From Pseudoprevotella muciniphila (GTDB taxonomy: Bacteria; Bacteroidota; Bacteroidia; Bacteroidales; Bacteroidaceae): a DNA stretch of 64,000 nt. This document shows, piece after piece, positions 36,670-45,952 of the stretch (position 1 is its first letter; each line of letters begins with the position of its first letter). The DNA lies in the NCBI RefSeq assembly GCF_003265305.2, contig NZ_CP033459.1:1674001-1738000 (forward strand), in the 5' to 3' direction. Below the pieces are notes generated by a model, which saw only the letters and a program-made list of their open reading frames with translations, was not told where the DNA came from and did not search any database. Made by a program: the position numbers and the translations under genes.

Positions 36670-36820
36670 GAAGTTAACGCTTCGCTCGAAGTTAACGAAG
36701 TTAGAGAAGTTAACGACGATACTTTGGTACGATAAATAACAAAGAAAAGAAAAAGATATCAGTATTAGGTAACTCGTTAACTTCAAGTAAAGCGATATCT
36801 TCAATAACTTCGTTAACTTC
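36670..36820. repeat. Intergenic cluster of GAAGTTAACG repeats in inverted arrangement
   Basis: GAAGTTAACG occurs at 36670-36679, 36688-36697 and 36706-36715, and its reverse complement at 36775-36784 and 36811-36820. The longest pair is 16 bp perfect (36688-36703 with 36805-36820). No gene is seen in this 218-bp spacer. It could fold as a long hairpin or hold a family of protein-binding sites. Confidence 0.6.
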
Positions 36821-36868
36821 AAGCAAATGAAATTTGCTAAACCAGAATAAAACATTTCATCAGACGTT

Positions 36869-37978
36869 ATGGCAAAAAGAAAAAGTAATAATAAATGGCT
36901 GCAGCGCAAGCGCGATAAAATAGTGCTGGCATTTGGCATAGTTGCCGTTGTTTTGCTTTTGCTCAGCAGTCTGGCTGTCTATGTCAATCCTGCCGGTTTT
37001 CCTGTTGCTGCATTGTTTTGTCTGGCATTTCCATTCTTTGCTGTTCTGCTCATTGTGGCAATCATTATTTCGCTTTTAGTCAACCATAAACTGGCAATAG
37101 TTCCGGCGCTTGGATTGCTGATGTGCTTTCCGGCATTGAGAAACTATTGTCCAATAAATATATTTTCGGATAAATCGGCTGTAGATAGCATAAAGGTGCT
37201 GTCGTTCAATACGCGCAATTTCGGAGGCCATGAAAGCGACGATTTAGGGAAAAACTATGTGTTGAGCCACATGATGGACAGCAAGGCGGACATCATCTGT
37301 TTTCAGGAAGGTGCATGTGAGAGAGCGTATTATGAGCATGTGATATTTCCGGAACTAAAAAAAATCAAGTATTACTACTCAGTAGCGCGTTCAGGACGCT
37401 ACAACACTATAGGCATTTTTTCCAAGTTTCCCATCATACGTAAGGAGAAAGTAAACGTTACGGGCTACAATATAGTGATGGCTTACACACTTCGGCTGAA
37501 CAACGGAGACTCGTTGCTCGTGGTGAACAACCACCTCGTGAGTAATGCGCTGTCTGAAGAAGACAGAAGTGTTTACAGCAGCGTGGTGAAAGGTGAAAAA
37601 AAAGTGTCGCAACAAGCCGTTGGAGAAAGTTCCAAAAACATTCTGAAAAGTCTCATCAGTTCTGCTAAGCGAAGAGGCGAACAGGTGGACAGTGTAAAAC
37701 TCTTTCTGGACCGGCACAAAGGGCAGAGCATGTTGGTTTTGGGCGATTTCAACGACACACCCGTCAGTTATGCCCACCAGCGCCTGAGCGATGGCTTGAC
37801 CGACTGCTTCCGTGCCGCAGGGAACGGCATAGGCAGGTCGTTCAACAAAGACGCGTTCGTCGTACGCATCGACCATATTTTCTGTTCAAAGGACTGGGAG
37901 CCAGCCTCCTGCAAAGTGGAAAGAGTATATACTTATTCCGACCACTTCCCTGTTGAATGTGTGCTCTATAAGAAATAA
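36869..37978 (+). CDS. Membrane-anchored endonuclease/exonuclease/phosphatase family protein (copy 1)
   Basis: A 369-residue protein. Two or three hydrophobic helices lie at about residues 20-100 after a basic start (MAKRKSNNKWLQRKRDK). An endonuclease/exonuclease/phosphatase domain follows (about 108-369). Key segments are KVLSFNTRNFGG, IICFQEGAC, LGDFNDTPVSYAHQRL and the final YSDHFPVECVLY, giving the Asn, Glu, Asp-Asn and Asp-His residues of the family's metal-dependent catalytic site. The active domain probably faces the periplasm. The substrate, whether nucleic acid, lipid or sugar phosphate, is not known. A paralogue follows 11 bp later. Confidence 0.85.
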   Translation: MAKRKSNNKWLQRKRDKIVLAFGIVAVVLLLLSSLAVYVNPAGFPVAALFCLAFPFFAVLLIVAIIISLLVNHKLAIVPALGLLMCFPALRNYCPINIFSDKSAVDSIKVLSFNTRNFGGHESDDLGKNYVLSHMMDSKADIICFQEGACERAYYEHVIFPELKKIKYYYSVARSGRYNTIGIFSKFPIIRKEKVNVTGYNIVMAYTLRLNNGDSLLVVNNHLVSNALSEEDRSVYSSVVKGEKKVSQQAVGESSKNILKSLISSAKRRGEQVDSVKLFLDRHKGQSMLVLGDFNDTPVSYAHQRLSDGLTDCFRAAGNGIGRSFNKDAFVVRIDHIFCSKDWEPASCKVERVYTYSDHFPVECVLYKK

Positions 37979-37989
37979 ACAAATTTTTC

Positions 37990-39123
37990 GTGGCAAAAAA
38001 GAAGGACGATAAAGAGAAAAATGGCGGTTTCATCGATGTTTTCAACATAATGAAACAACTCCTTTTCGTGCTCTCCGTAGTGAGTGCATCGCTACTGACG
38101 CTCTGCTCGCTCAGCGTCTTTGTCAATCCTGTCAGAATGCCTTGGTTGGGCGTTTTCCAACTGCTCTTTCCCGTCTTTCTCATCTCCACGGTGGTCTTCA
38201 TCTTGCTCTGCCTTATCTTCGTGCGCTCAAAGGTATGGCTGCCGGCACTGATTCTGCTGCTCAATTTCTTCAGCATAAGAAACTATATCCCCTTCAACAT
38301 CCCAGCCGAGACACCGATGGGCAGCATAAAAGTGATGACCTACAACACCATGGGCTTCGCACTCGGCAAGACAGAAAAGGACGGGCGCGACATGATGGCA
38401 AAATACATCGGCGACCAGGACGCGGACATCATTTGCCTGCAGGAAACAGCCATACACCATGACTATTTTACAAACAAAATAAAAAAAGAAATAGAACGCG
38501 GCAGAACGATGTATTTGGACTCCATATCCAACCAGACGGAAGACATCAGTCCCATCACCTGCTTCTCTAAATACCCCATCGTGGGCAAGAAACTGCTGGT
38601 CAGGCAGAAAGGCAATGTATGTGCTGCGTTCGAACTGCTGCTGGCACCCGGCGATACCCTCAGTGTGGTGAATTGTCACCTCTCGTCAATGGATTTGTCC
38701 GACGACGAAAAATCCGGCGTCTCCGGAATCATCCACAACGAGGACAGCGAGAGGGCAGGGGAGGCGAAAAAGAGTGTCGTCATGCTGACCACAAAAATAA
38801 GCGTAGCATCGGTGAAACGGGCAGAAATGGTGGAGAAAGTGTGTAAATACCTGAGCGAAAACCGCGGCAAAAACATCATCCTCATGGGCGACTTCAACGA
38901 CACACCAATCAGTTATGCCCACCAGCGCTTTTCCTATTATCTCACCGATTGCTATGTGGCATCAGGACAAGGTTTCGGACGCTCGTTCAACAAAAACTCC
39001 ATGGTAGTGCGCATAGACAACATCTTCTGCAGCGCACAGTGGAAACCCTACAACTGCTATGTTGACAATAGCATTTTGTGGTCAGACCACTACCCCATGA
39101 TCTGCTACCTGAAGCGAGACTGA
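37990..39123 (+). CDS. Membrane-anchored endonuclease/exonuclease/phosphatase family protein (copy 2)
   Basis: A 377-residue paralogue of the preceding gene with the same plan: basic N-terminus (MAKKKDDKEK), two or three membrane helices, then the catalytic domain. Motifs are KVMTYNTMGFAL, IICLQETAI, LMGDFNDTPISYAHQRF and WSDHYPMICYL. The start is GTG at 37990, set by alignment with copy 1. The two copies share the unusual FNDTP(I/V)SYAHQR segment and an extra loop before it, so they are a tandem duplication, probably in one operon. Codon use is more C-rich than in copy 1. Confidence 0.85.
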   Translation: MAKKKDDKEKNGGFIDVFNIMKQLLFVLSVVSASLLTLCSLSVFVNPVRMPWLGVFQLLFPVFLISTVVFILLCLIFVRSKVWLPALILLLNFFSIRNYIPFNIPAETPMGSIKVMTYNTMGFALGKTEKDGRDMMAKYIGDQDADIICLQETAIHHDYFTNKIKKEIERGRTMYLDSISNQTEDISPITCFSKYPIVGKKLLVRQKGNVCAAFELLLAPGDTLSVVNCHLSSMDLSDDEKSGVSGIIHNEDSERAGEAKKSVVMLTTKISVASVKRAEMVEKVCKYLSENRGKNIILMGDFNDTPISYAHQRFSYYLTDCYVASGQGFGRSFNKNSMVVRIDNIFCSAQWKPYNCYVDNSILWSDHYPMICYLKRD

Positions 39124-39230
39124 AGCCACCGCCCCTCCAAACACTCTGAACACTCTGATAATTCAGACCCCTCCGACCCCCTAATTTCCAGAAAACCACA
39201 CCCAACCCCCGATTTCCGCAAAAATTTTAT

Positions 39231-39238
39231 TATTTTTG
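39231..39238 (+). promoter_or_regulatory. Bacteroidetes -7 element for the hsdRMS operon
   Basis: TATTTTTG, 128 bp before the hsdR ATG. The leader that follows ends with a GC-rich block (39303-39356), unlike the AT-rich leaders around it. No known riboswitch is recognised in it. Confidence 0.45.
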
Positions 39239-39366
39239 CGCTTACAGCATACCAATCCTGCACCACTGACCGCAAAACACTAACAACTTCACACAAATAA
39301 CCCTCCCGTAGCAATAGGCATGGTCGGCACGCAGGGGCTGCGGGGGAGAACCTGAAATTGATAAAT

Positions 39367-42300
39367 ATGAAATTTAACGAAGCAACACGTGTTCAGATGC
39401 CTGCTATGGTACACCTAACACGGTTAGGATATAAATATTTCGGGAAAATTCACGAAGAGACCAAAGGTATAGTCTATGATGGCGATACCAATATTCTGTT
39501 GGAGGTGTTCAAAAAGAAGTTTGAGGATTTGAACCCCGGACACGAAGGAGAGTTTCTACAACTATTACGCGACATTCGTAGAGAGTTGAATGACGATGAC
39601 CTCGGTAGAGGTTTTTATAAGCGTCTTAAGTCTGTTTCTCCCGTCCGCTTGATAGATTTTGAGAATCCTCTGAACAACGAATTCCATTTCACGGCAGAGT
39701 TTACGTGCAAGAATGGGCAAGATGAATTTCGACCTGATATTACCTTGTTTGTGAATGGTCTTCCACTTTGCTTTGTTGAAGTGAAAAAACCAAATAATCA
39801 TGGGGGGATGGTTGCAGAAAGCACCCGTATGAACAAGGAGCGTTTTCCTAACAAGAAATTCCGCCGTTTTATCAACATAACCCAACTGATGATATTTTCC
39901 AATAACATGGAATACGATGCATTGGGTGGTATAGTGCCGATACAAGGGGCTTTTTATTGTACAGGAGCAAGGAAATTTGCGCCATTCAACTGTTTCAGGG
40001 AAGAAAACCCAAGCAGCATGAAAGTGGCACCCTACAATAAAGATTTTCCTTATCTCAATATAGATAGAAATACCGAGAAGAAAATTTTGAGCGACTATAA
40101 TTGTCAAGTAATTCATACCAGTCCGGAATACCAGACAAATCTCGGAGAGAATACCCCCACAAACAGAATACTCACATCTATGTGCAGCCCTGAACGTTTG
40201 CTTTTTATTCTTCAATATGGCATTGCATACGTACGGATGGAGCGCGAGGTCGATGGTAAGATAGAATCTACAGACCAAAAGCACATAATGCGTTATCAGC
40301 AGATGTTCGCGGCATTAGCTATCAGAAAAAAACTATCTGAAGGCGTAAAATCAGGTGTGGTATGGCATACGCAAGGAAGTGGTAAAACAGCTCTTTCATA
40401 CTATCTTACCTATATTCTTAACGATTTCTATGCAAAACAAAATAAAGTAGCCAAGTTTTACTTCATTGTTGACCGTCTTGACCTTCTGGAACAAGCCAAG
40501 CAAGAATTTGAAGCACGTGGTCTAATTGTGGCGACAGCAAACACAAGAGCGGAACTGATGGCACAATTCAGGCAGAATCAGGCACAGCAAGGAGCAAGCG
40601 GACAGGCAGAAATCACGGTAGTCAATATCCAACGTTTTGCAGAGGACAAAGAAAAAGTCAACATAACCGATTATGCAACTAATTTACAGCGCATCTTTAT
40701 TCTCGATGAGGCACATCGTGGATATAAACCTGGAGGTTGTTTTCTTGCTAATTTGTTTGATGCAGACAAAGAATCTATAAAGATTGCTTTGACAGGTACT
40801 CCGCTACTGAGAGAAGAGCGAGCTTCCTGCAAGGTTTTTGGCGATTATCTTCATACATACTACTACGACCGTTCAATAGCAGACGGTTATACTCTGAAAA
40901 TTATCCGTGAAGACATCGAAACATCATACAGAGAAAAACTTACTCAGGTTTATGATAAGCTTGACACCCTCGTTGAAAAAAAAGAGATTACAAAGGGTGA
41001 TATAATTCAGCATGACAACTATGTCAACGAATTGCTTCGCTATATCATCAATGACCTTATAAATTTCAGGACAGTCCAAGGAGACAACACTTTGGGAGGA
41101 ATGATTATTTGCGAAACAAGCAGACAGGCAGAAAAGTTGTTTGCAAACTTTGATGATATCCAAAAAGAAATAGACCCGAAGCTCAACCTGAAAGCAGGGT
41201 TGATACTTCACGACCATGAGGACAAAGAGGTAAGAAAGCAGATAGTCAAGGATTTTAAGAAGAACATGACCATTGATGTTTTGATTGTATTCAATATGCT
41301 TCTTACGGGTTTTGACGCTCCGCGCCTGAAACGGCTTTATTTTGGACGTAAGCTAAAAGACCACAACCTGCTTCAAGCAATTACGCGCGTGAATCGTCCT
41401 TATAAAGATATGCGTTATGGTTTCTTGATTGACTTTGCGGACATAAAGCGCAACTTTGACGAGACAAATGAGGCATACTTGCAAGAGTTGAACCGATTCA
41501 ATGATGTGAAAGAAACGGGAGAAGGCAACAACACCGACACCTTTGTTCAAGTCATAGAGAACAAAGATGAAATTGTAAGTCAAATGAAGGAAATACGACA
41601 GGTGCTGTTTGAATATTCTTATGATAATGCTGAAGAATTCTCTACAGAAATATCTACAGAGGAAGACAAAGCCGTTCTGCTTGACTTGAAGAAAGCACTT
41701 ACATCTGCCAAGAATATGTCAAATATTGTCCGCACTTTCGGCGATGACGATATGAAGGAAAAGTTTGCAAAAGTGGAAATATCCAAACTGCCCGAACTAC
41801 TTTCTGAGGTGCAGCACCGTATTGACATTATCAATCAAAAAGAGGCTTTCAGTGTTAGTGATGAAACAAAAGTGCTAATCAATGAAGCCATGATGGATAT
41901 TGAGTTCAACTTCAATAAAATAGGCACAGAGGAACTGAGACTAATAGCCGGTGGTATTGAGTTGAAAGAAAAGTGGCAGCGCACAATATCTTCTTTTACT
42001 AACAACATTGATCAAGAAGACCCTGAATTTGTAACTTTGCGCGAAGCATTCATGGAAAGATTCAAAGAACATGGCTTTGTAATTGATACCATAGCCAAGT
42101 TCAACGAAGAAACAAAAGCGTTAGATGACATCATACAAAGACTTCAAGACCTCCAGAAGCGCAACAACGCCCTTTTGAAGAAATACAATGGAGACTCTAA
42201 GTTTGCCCGTGTTCACAAACGCATTCGTGAAGTTAACAAGGAGCGTGAAGAAAAGCATCAGAAACCAATGTTCTCATTCTTGGACGAAGAGATTATGGTT

Positions 42301-42522
42301 ATCCTAAAAATCATAAAAGAGGATATAGACTCTAAGGTTTATGACAGGAATGACATTTTAAAGAAAGATGCTTACTTCAATAAAACAGTGCTCTCCCTTA
42401 TAAATGGATGCCTGTATCAATTTCCACAGATTCAACCCGAAATGGAGGATTACAAGTTTATCCAACAGAGAATATCACAACAATACATCAATCAATATAA
42501 TGCCACTTACGGCAACGCATAA
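39367..42522 (+). CDS. hsdR: Type I restriction enzyme, R subunit
   Basis: A 1051-residue restriction and DNA-translocase subunit. The nuclease core is Asp124 ... Glu138-Val-Lys140 (RPDITLFVNG, FVEVKKP). The helicase part has Walker A QGSGKT near residues 336-341, DEAH at 447-450, and later helicase motifs including TGFDAPRLK. The C-terminal part is helical and should dock on the HsdM/HsdS core. ATG 39367 is preferred to a TTG nine bases upstream. It cuts DNA lacking the methylation pattern set by HsdS, so a change in HsdS would alter both restriction and methylation together. hsdM follows six bp later. Confidence 0.95.
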   Translation: MKFNEATRVQMPAMVHLTRLGYKYFGKIHEETKGIVYDGDTNILLEVFKKKFEDLNPGHEGEFLQLLRDIRRELNDDDLGRGFYKRLKSVSPVRLIDFENPLNNEFHFTAEFTCKNGQDEFRPDITLFVNGLPLCFVEVKKPNNHGGMVAESTRMNKERFPNKKFRRFINITQLMIFSNNMEYDALGGIVPIQGAFYCTGARKFAPFNCFREENPSSMKVAPYNKDFPYLNIDRNTEKKILSDYNCQVIHTSPEYQTNLGENTPTNRILTSMCSPERLLFILQYGIAYVRMEREVDGKIESTDQKHIMRYQQMFAALAIRKKLSEGVKSGVVWHTQGSGKTALSYYLTYILNDFYAKQNKVAKFYFIVDRLDLLEQAKQEFEARGLIVATANTRAELMAQFRQNQAQQGASGQAEITVVNIQRFAEDKEKVNITDYATNLQRIFILDEAHRGYKPGGCFLANLFDADKESIKIALTGTPLLREERASCKVFGDYLHTYYYDRSIADGYTLKIIREDIETSYREKLTQVYDKLDTLVEKKEITKGDIIQHDNYVNELLRYIINDLINFRTVQGDNTLGGMIICETSRQAEKLFANFDDIQKEIDPKLNLKAGLILHDHEDKEVRKQIVKDFKKNMTIDVLIVFNMLLTGFDAPRLKRLYFGRKLKDHNLLQAITRVNRPYKDMRYGFLIDFADIKRNFDETNEAYLQELNRFNDVKETGEGNNTDTFVQVIENKDEIVSQMKEIRQVLFEYSYDNAEEFSTEISTEEDKAVLLDLKKALTSAKNMSNIVRTFGDDDMKEKFAKVEISKLPELLSEVQHRIDIINQKEAFSVSDETKVLINEAMMDIEFNFNKIGTEELRLIAGGIELKEKWQRTISSFTNNIDQEDPEFVTLREAFMERFKEHGFVIDTIAKFNEETKALDDIIQRLQDLQKRNNALLKKYNGDSKFARVHKRIREVNKEREEKHQKPMFSFLDEEIMVILKIIKEDIDSKVYDRNDILKKDAYFNKTVLSLINGCLYQFPQIQPEMEDYKFIQQRISQQYINQYNATYGNA

Positions 42523-42528
42523 ACTATT

Positions 42529-44166
42529 ATGACAATTAAGGAAAAGACTCTCCGTCTTATTGACCAACTGAAGTCAACCTGTGCTACTTATGGCATGGGA
42601 AACGATGGAAACGAATATAAGATTATCACGCAGGTTTTTCTGTATAAGTTCTTAAATGATAAGTTCGGCTACGAGATTAAGAATGCCCGAAGCGAGATTG
42701 CAAAGAAGATAAAGGCAGCTGAAAAGTGGGAAATTGCATACACGGAACTGAGTGAGAATGAAAGACTGTTGTTGCAGAGTGCTCTTTCGCCGGATGTACC
42801 AATGTTGGAACCTTACCACTTGATTTCAAACCTTTGGAATCAACAGGGCAGGGGCGACTTCGATACCATTTTCGACAATACGATGACCGACATTGCAGAG
42901 AAGAATGCCGATATCTTCTCTACTCAGACAACGGAGAACACCAAGATTCCCCTCTTCGAAACGTTGACAAATTTTGTTACGGATACGGCACAACGCGCAC
43001 CTTTTGCACGTGCCTTGGTTGACAAATTGGTGAATTTCTCTTTTGAGGAAGCTTTTGCAGAACACTATGACTTCTTTGCATCTATCTTTGAATATCTTAT
43101 CAAGGACTACAACACTGCCGGTGGTGGCAAATATGCAGAGTATTACACACCCCACGCTATCGCAACCATCATGGCACGACTGTTGGTTGGCGACAATGCC
43201 GACCTTCACAGCATGGAATGTTATGACCCGTCTGCCGGTACGGGAACTTTGCTTATGGCTCTTGGTCATCAGATTGGCGAAGACCGTTGTACCATTTTCT
43301 CACAGGACATTTCCCAGCGTTCAAATAAAATGCTGAAATTGAATTTGCTTTTGAACGGGTTGGTGTCTTCGCTTGATAATGCCATTCAAGGCGACACTCT
43401 CGTTGCTCCTTTTCACAAAAGTGATGATGGCCAGCACCTCCGCACATTCGACTTTGTGGTAAGCAATCCACCTTTCAAGATGGATTTTTCCGACACACGC
43501 GAAAAAATTGCAGCGATGCCCGCACGGTTCTGGGCAGGCGTTCCCAAGGTGCCTGCCAAGAAGAAAGAAGCGATGGCAATTTATACTTGTTTCATTCAGC
43601 ACGTCATTAACTCGCTGAACGAAACAGGCAAAGGGGCAATCGTCATTCCTACAGGCTTCATTGCGGCTAAGTCGGGCATTGAGAAGAAAATCCTGCAGCA
43701 CATCGTTAACGAGAAAATCGTTTACGGTTGTATATCTATGCCTTCTAACGTGTTTGCCAACACAGGAACCAATGTTTCTGTTTTGTTCTTTGACAATTCA
43801 CGCACAGCTGAGAAAGTAACCCTCATCGATGCAAGTAAACTTGGCGAAGAATATAAAGAGGGCAACTTGAAGAAGCGCCGTTTGCGCGATGAAGAAATAG
43901 ACAAAATAGTTTCCACTTTCCGCGAACAAAAAGCTGAGGACGATTTCTCAGTAGTCGTTGGCTACGACGAAATAAAAGAAAGGGGCTATTCCTTGTCGGC
44001 TGGGCAATACTTCGACATCAAGATTGAGTATGTCGATATTACCGAAGAAGAGTTCAATAGTCGCATTGCTGACTATGAGGCAACACTCAAACAACAATTT
44101 GAGGAAAGCCACAAATTGGAAGAAGATATAATCCAGCAACTTCAACAATTACAATTTAATGGTTGA
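42529..44166 (+). CDS. hsdM: Type I restriction-modification system, DNA methyltransferase M subunit
   Basis: A 545-residue N6-adenine methyltransferase subunit. The N-terminal helical domain starts with LRLIDQLKSTCATYG. SAM-binding motif I is DPSAGTGTLL (from Asp233) and the catalytic motif IV is NPPF at 313-316. GGKYAEYYTPHAIATIM is another HsdM signature. It acts only as a complex with HsdS, which supplies sequence specificity. The gene overlaps the start of hsdS by eight bp, indicating coupled translation. Confidence 0.96.
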   Translation: MTIKEKTLRLIDQLKSTCATYGMGNDGNEYKIITQVFLYKFLNDKFGYEIKNARSEIAKKIKAAEKWEIAYTELSENERLLLQSALSPDVPMLEPYHLISNLWNQQGRGDFDTIFDNTMTDIAEKNADIFSTQTTENTKIPLFETLTNFVTDTAQRAPFARALVDKLVNFSFEEAFAEHYDFFASIFEYLIKDYNTAGGGKYAEYYTPHAIATIMARLLVGDNADLHSMECYDPSAGTGTLLMALGHQIGEDRCTIFSQDISQRSNKMLKLNLLLNGLVSSLDNAIQGDTLVAPFHKSDDGQHLRTFDFVVSNPPFKMDFSDTREKIAAMPARFWAGVPKVPAKKKEAMAIYTCFIQHVINSLNETGKGAIVIPTGFIAAKSGIEKKILQHIVNEKIVYGCISMPSNVFANTGTNVSVLFFDNSRTAEKVTLIDASKLGEEYKEGNLKKRRLRDEEIDKIVSTFREQKAEDDFSVVVGYDEIKERGYSLSAGQYFDIKIEYVDITEEEFNSRIADYEATLKQQFEESHKLEEDIIQQLQQLQFNG

Positions 44167-45364
44167 TATGGAGTTAAGGAAATATAAATTAAAAGATATT
44201 GCAGAAATTGTCAATGGTGCGACACCATCTTCATCTAATGCCGATTATTATGATGGAGATGTGATTTGGTTTACACCAAAAGACCTTTCTGATCAGAAGA
44301 CAAAATATATTGAAAAAGGAGAAAGAAATCTGACACTAAAAGGGTATGAAAGTTGTTCTGCAAAAATGCTGCCTGCATATAGTATTCTTATGTCATCACG
44401 TGCTCCCATTGGCTTATTATCTATCAATGTTAATCCATGTTGTACAAACCAAGGGTTTAAAAGCTTGATACTTAATAAAGAAATCTGTGATGTTGATTAT
44501 CTTTATTACTATCTTAAATACCACATGCCTGAGGTTGAAAGCTTAGGTTCAGGAACAACATTTAAAGAAGTCTCTAAAGTTGCTCTTGAATCCTTGGAGG
44601 TAAATTTACCTTCTCTACAATTCCAGTCAAAAATAGCTAAGATATTATCTCTTCTTGATGACAAGATTTCTCTTAATCGGGAGATAAATCGGAATTTAGA
44701 AGCACTCGCCAAGCAGCTTTACGACTACTGGTTTGTGCAGTTTGATTTCCCAAATGAGGAAGGCAAGCCGTACAAATCGAGTGGTGGAAAAATGGTATGG
44801 AATGAGAAACTAAAACGTGATATTCCTAAAGGATGGGAGAATACAACATTAGGTGATTTCTGTGAAATGTATCAGCCACAAACTATTGGTACAAACGAGT
44901 TGGTTTCGAATGGACTTTATCGTGTTTATGGAGCGAACGGTATTGTAGGAAGATACGATAAATATAATCACGAAGAAAGTGAAATTGCGATGGCATGCAG
45001 AGGCAATAGTTGCGGAGTCCTAAACAGAACTATGCCTTATTCTTGGATAACGGGAAATGCAATGGTCATTAGAATGAGAAACAATGATTGTTGTAATGAA
45101 TTTATAAAACAAGCCCTTCCATATATGAATATCGCTGGTGCAATAACAGGATCTGGTCAACCACAATTAACAAGGGAAAATCTGAGTGCGGTTTCTTGTA
45201 TAAAGCCCATGAAGACTATTCTACAGGCTTTTTCAAATAAAGTCACTCCAATCGTTTCCTTTCAATTACAATTAACACTGGAGAACGAAGAATTGATTAA
45301 GCAGCGCGACGAACTCCTACCGCTCTTGATGAACGGTCAGGTGTCGCTAAATTCCGATTTATAG
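44159..45364 (+). CDS. hsdS: Type I specificity subunit HsdS in the expressed position (two target-recognition domains)
   Basis: A 401-residue complete specificity subunit. The first target-recognition domain covers about 1-155, the central conserved helices about 160-215 (KIAKILSLLDDKISLNREI, then INRNLEALAKQLYDYW), the second recognition domain about 225-370, and the C-terminal helices end in LLPLLMNGQVSLNSDL. The 16-bp site A falls at INRNL and site B at LNSDL, so the second half is a cassette between inverted sites. ATG 44159 overlaps hsdM; a second ATG at 44168 is possible. The recognition domains are more AT-rich and less conserved than the helices, as usual. Confidence 0.92.
   Translation: MVDMELRKYKLKDIAEIVNGATPSSSNADYYDGDVIWFTPKDLSDQKTKYIEKGERNLTLKGYESCSAKMLPAYSILMSSRAPIGLLSINVNPCCTNQGFKSLILNKEICDVDYLYYYLKYHMPEVESLGSGTTFKEVSKVALESLEVNLPSLQFQSKIAKILSLLDDKISLNREINRNLEALAKQLYDYWFVQFDFPNEEGKPYKSSGGKMVWNEKLKRDIPKGWENTTLGDFCEMYQPQTIGTNELVSNGLYRVYGANGIVGRYDKYNHEESEIAMACRGNSCGVLNRTMPYSWITGNAMVIRMRNNDCCNEFIKQALPYMNIAGAITGSGQPQLTRENLSAVSCIKPMKTILQAFSNKVTPIVSFQLQLTLENEELIKQRDELLPLLMNGQVSLNSDL
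44684..44699 (+). repeat. Inversion site A, centre of hsdS
   Basis: ATAAATCGGAATTTAG, read in hsdS as the codons for INRNL. It has short inverted arms (TAAAT and ATTTA) around an asymmetric CGGA core. It matches sites B and D exactly in the opposite orientation and site C with one mismatch in the same orientation. Confidence 0.8.
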
Positions 45365-45899
45365 CAATGTTTAAGGTTATCTTTTCATCTAAATGACGAA
45401 GTAGTTTTCCTATCCGTTTTTGTTCTTCTATTGCAGGAATAAAAACCTTACATTGTTTTATTCTATCAGGGGATGTATGACGGATTTTTGTTTGCTGTGC
45501 ACCTGATGCTAATTGTTTTTTAACGAAATTAGAAGATAATAGATAAAAACAAAAGTCCTTATCTAAAAGAGACTCATTTGGTGTTACTAACGCGACATCT
45601 TGGCTTTGAATATATTTTCCACTTTCTGGAATAAATGCAGTACTTCCTATTAAACCTGGAGTTTGCTCTGTTAAAGGAGTTATTATATCATTATGCTTTA
45701 ATATATATTTATCCTTTACCTCTCCAATATAGTATAGGTTTTCCTTCGAAGTATTATGCTTAAATCTATTATTTTGGTAGTCAAAATTGCCTCCAGTTAA
45801 ACGTATGAACTTACCTTCGGAAGAATAAAATTCTCCCGAAAGGCTTGTGCCACGAGTAACCTCTGCAAGCTGACCTATTGTATATTCTTTTAATTTCAT
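45297..45899 (-). CDS. Reversed half HsdS (single target-recognition domain)
   Basis: A 200-residue frame on the minus strand. Residues 1 to about 150 form a target-recognition domain different from either domain of the expressed hsdS (MKLKEYTIGQLAEVTRGTSL). The conserved central helix follows (IEEQKRIGKLLRHLDEKITL), ending INRNL at site B. After the site the frame runs antisense into the end of the expressed hsdS, adding a 16-residue tail (ATPDRSSRAVGVRRAA). It keeps the same frame across the site as the full hsdS. It has its own -7 element, so it is probably transcribed. It may be a silent cassette or a working half-subunit. Confidence 0.8.
   Translation of the reverse strand: MKLKEYTIGQLAEVTRGTSLSGEFYSSEGKFIRLTGGNFDYQNNRFKHNTSKENLYYIGEVKDKYILKHNDIITPLTEQTPGLIGSTAFIPESGKYIQSQDVALVTPNESLLDKDFCFYLLSSNFVKKQLASGAQQTKIRHTSPDRIKQCKVFIPAIEEQKRIGKLLRHLDEKITLNIAINRNLATPDRSSRAVGVRRAA
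45347..45362 (-). repeat. Inversion site B, shared end of hsdS and reversed half hsdS
   Basis: CTAAATTCCGATTTAT on the plus strand, the exact reverse complement of site A. In the plus frame it encodes LNSDL at the end of hsdS; in the minus frame it encodes INRNL of the reversed half gene. Confidence 0.8.
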
Positions 45900-45918
45900 T
45901 TAGTCCGATTTCTGCTTG

Positions 45919-45926
45919 CAAAAGTA
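45919..45926 (-). promoter_or_regulatory. Bacteroidetes -7 element for the reversed half hsdS
   Basis: TACTTTTG followed by C on the minus strand, 19 bp upstream of the half-gene ATG. It lies between the half gene and the recombinase, inside the B-C segment, so it would move with the half gene on inversion. Confidence 0.55.
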
Positions 45927-45952
45927 GCAAAATCGAACGAGATAAGGAATTT

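Noticed and set aside
39303-39357. GC-rich leader block before hsdR as a riboswitch or a gene fragment
   Set aside because: No recognisable riboswitch fold; the in-frame reading lacks a start codon and resembles no protein.
45297-45346. Last 16 residues of the reversed half HsdS as a conserved domain
   Set aside because: They are antisense to the conserved C-terminus of the expressed hsdS, created by the inversion junction.
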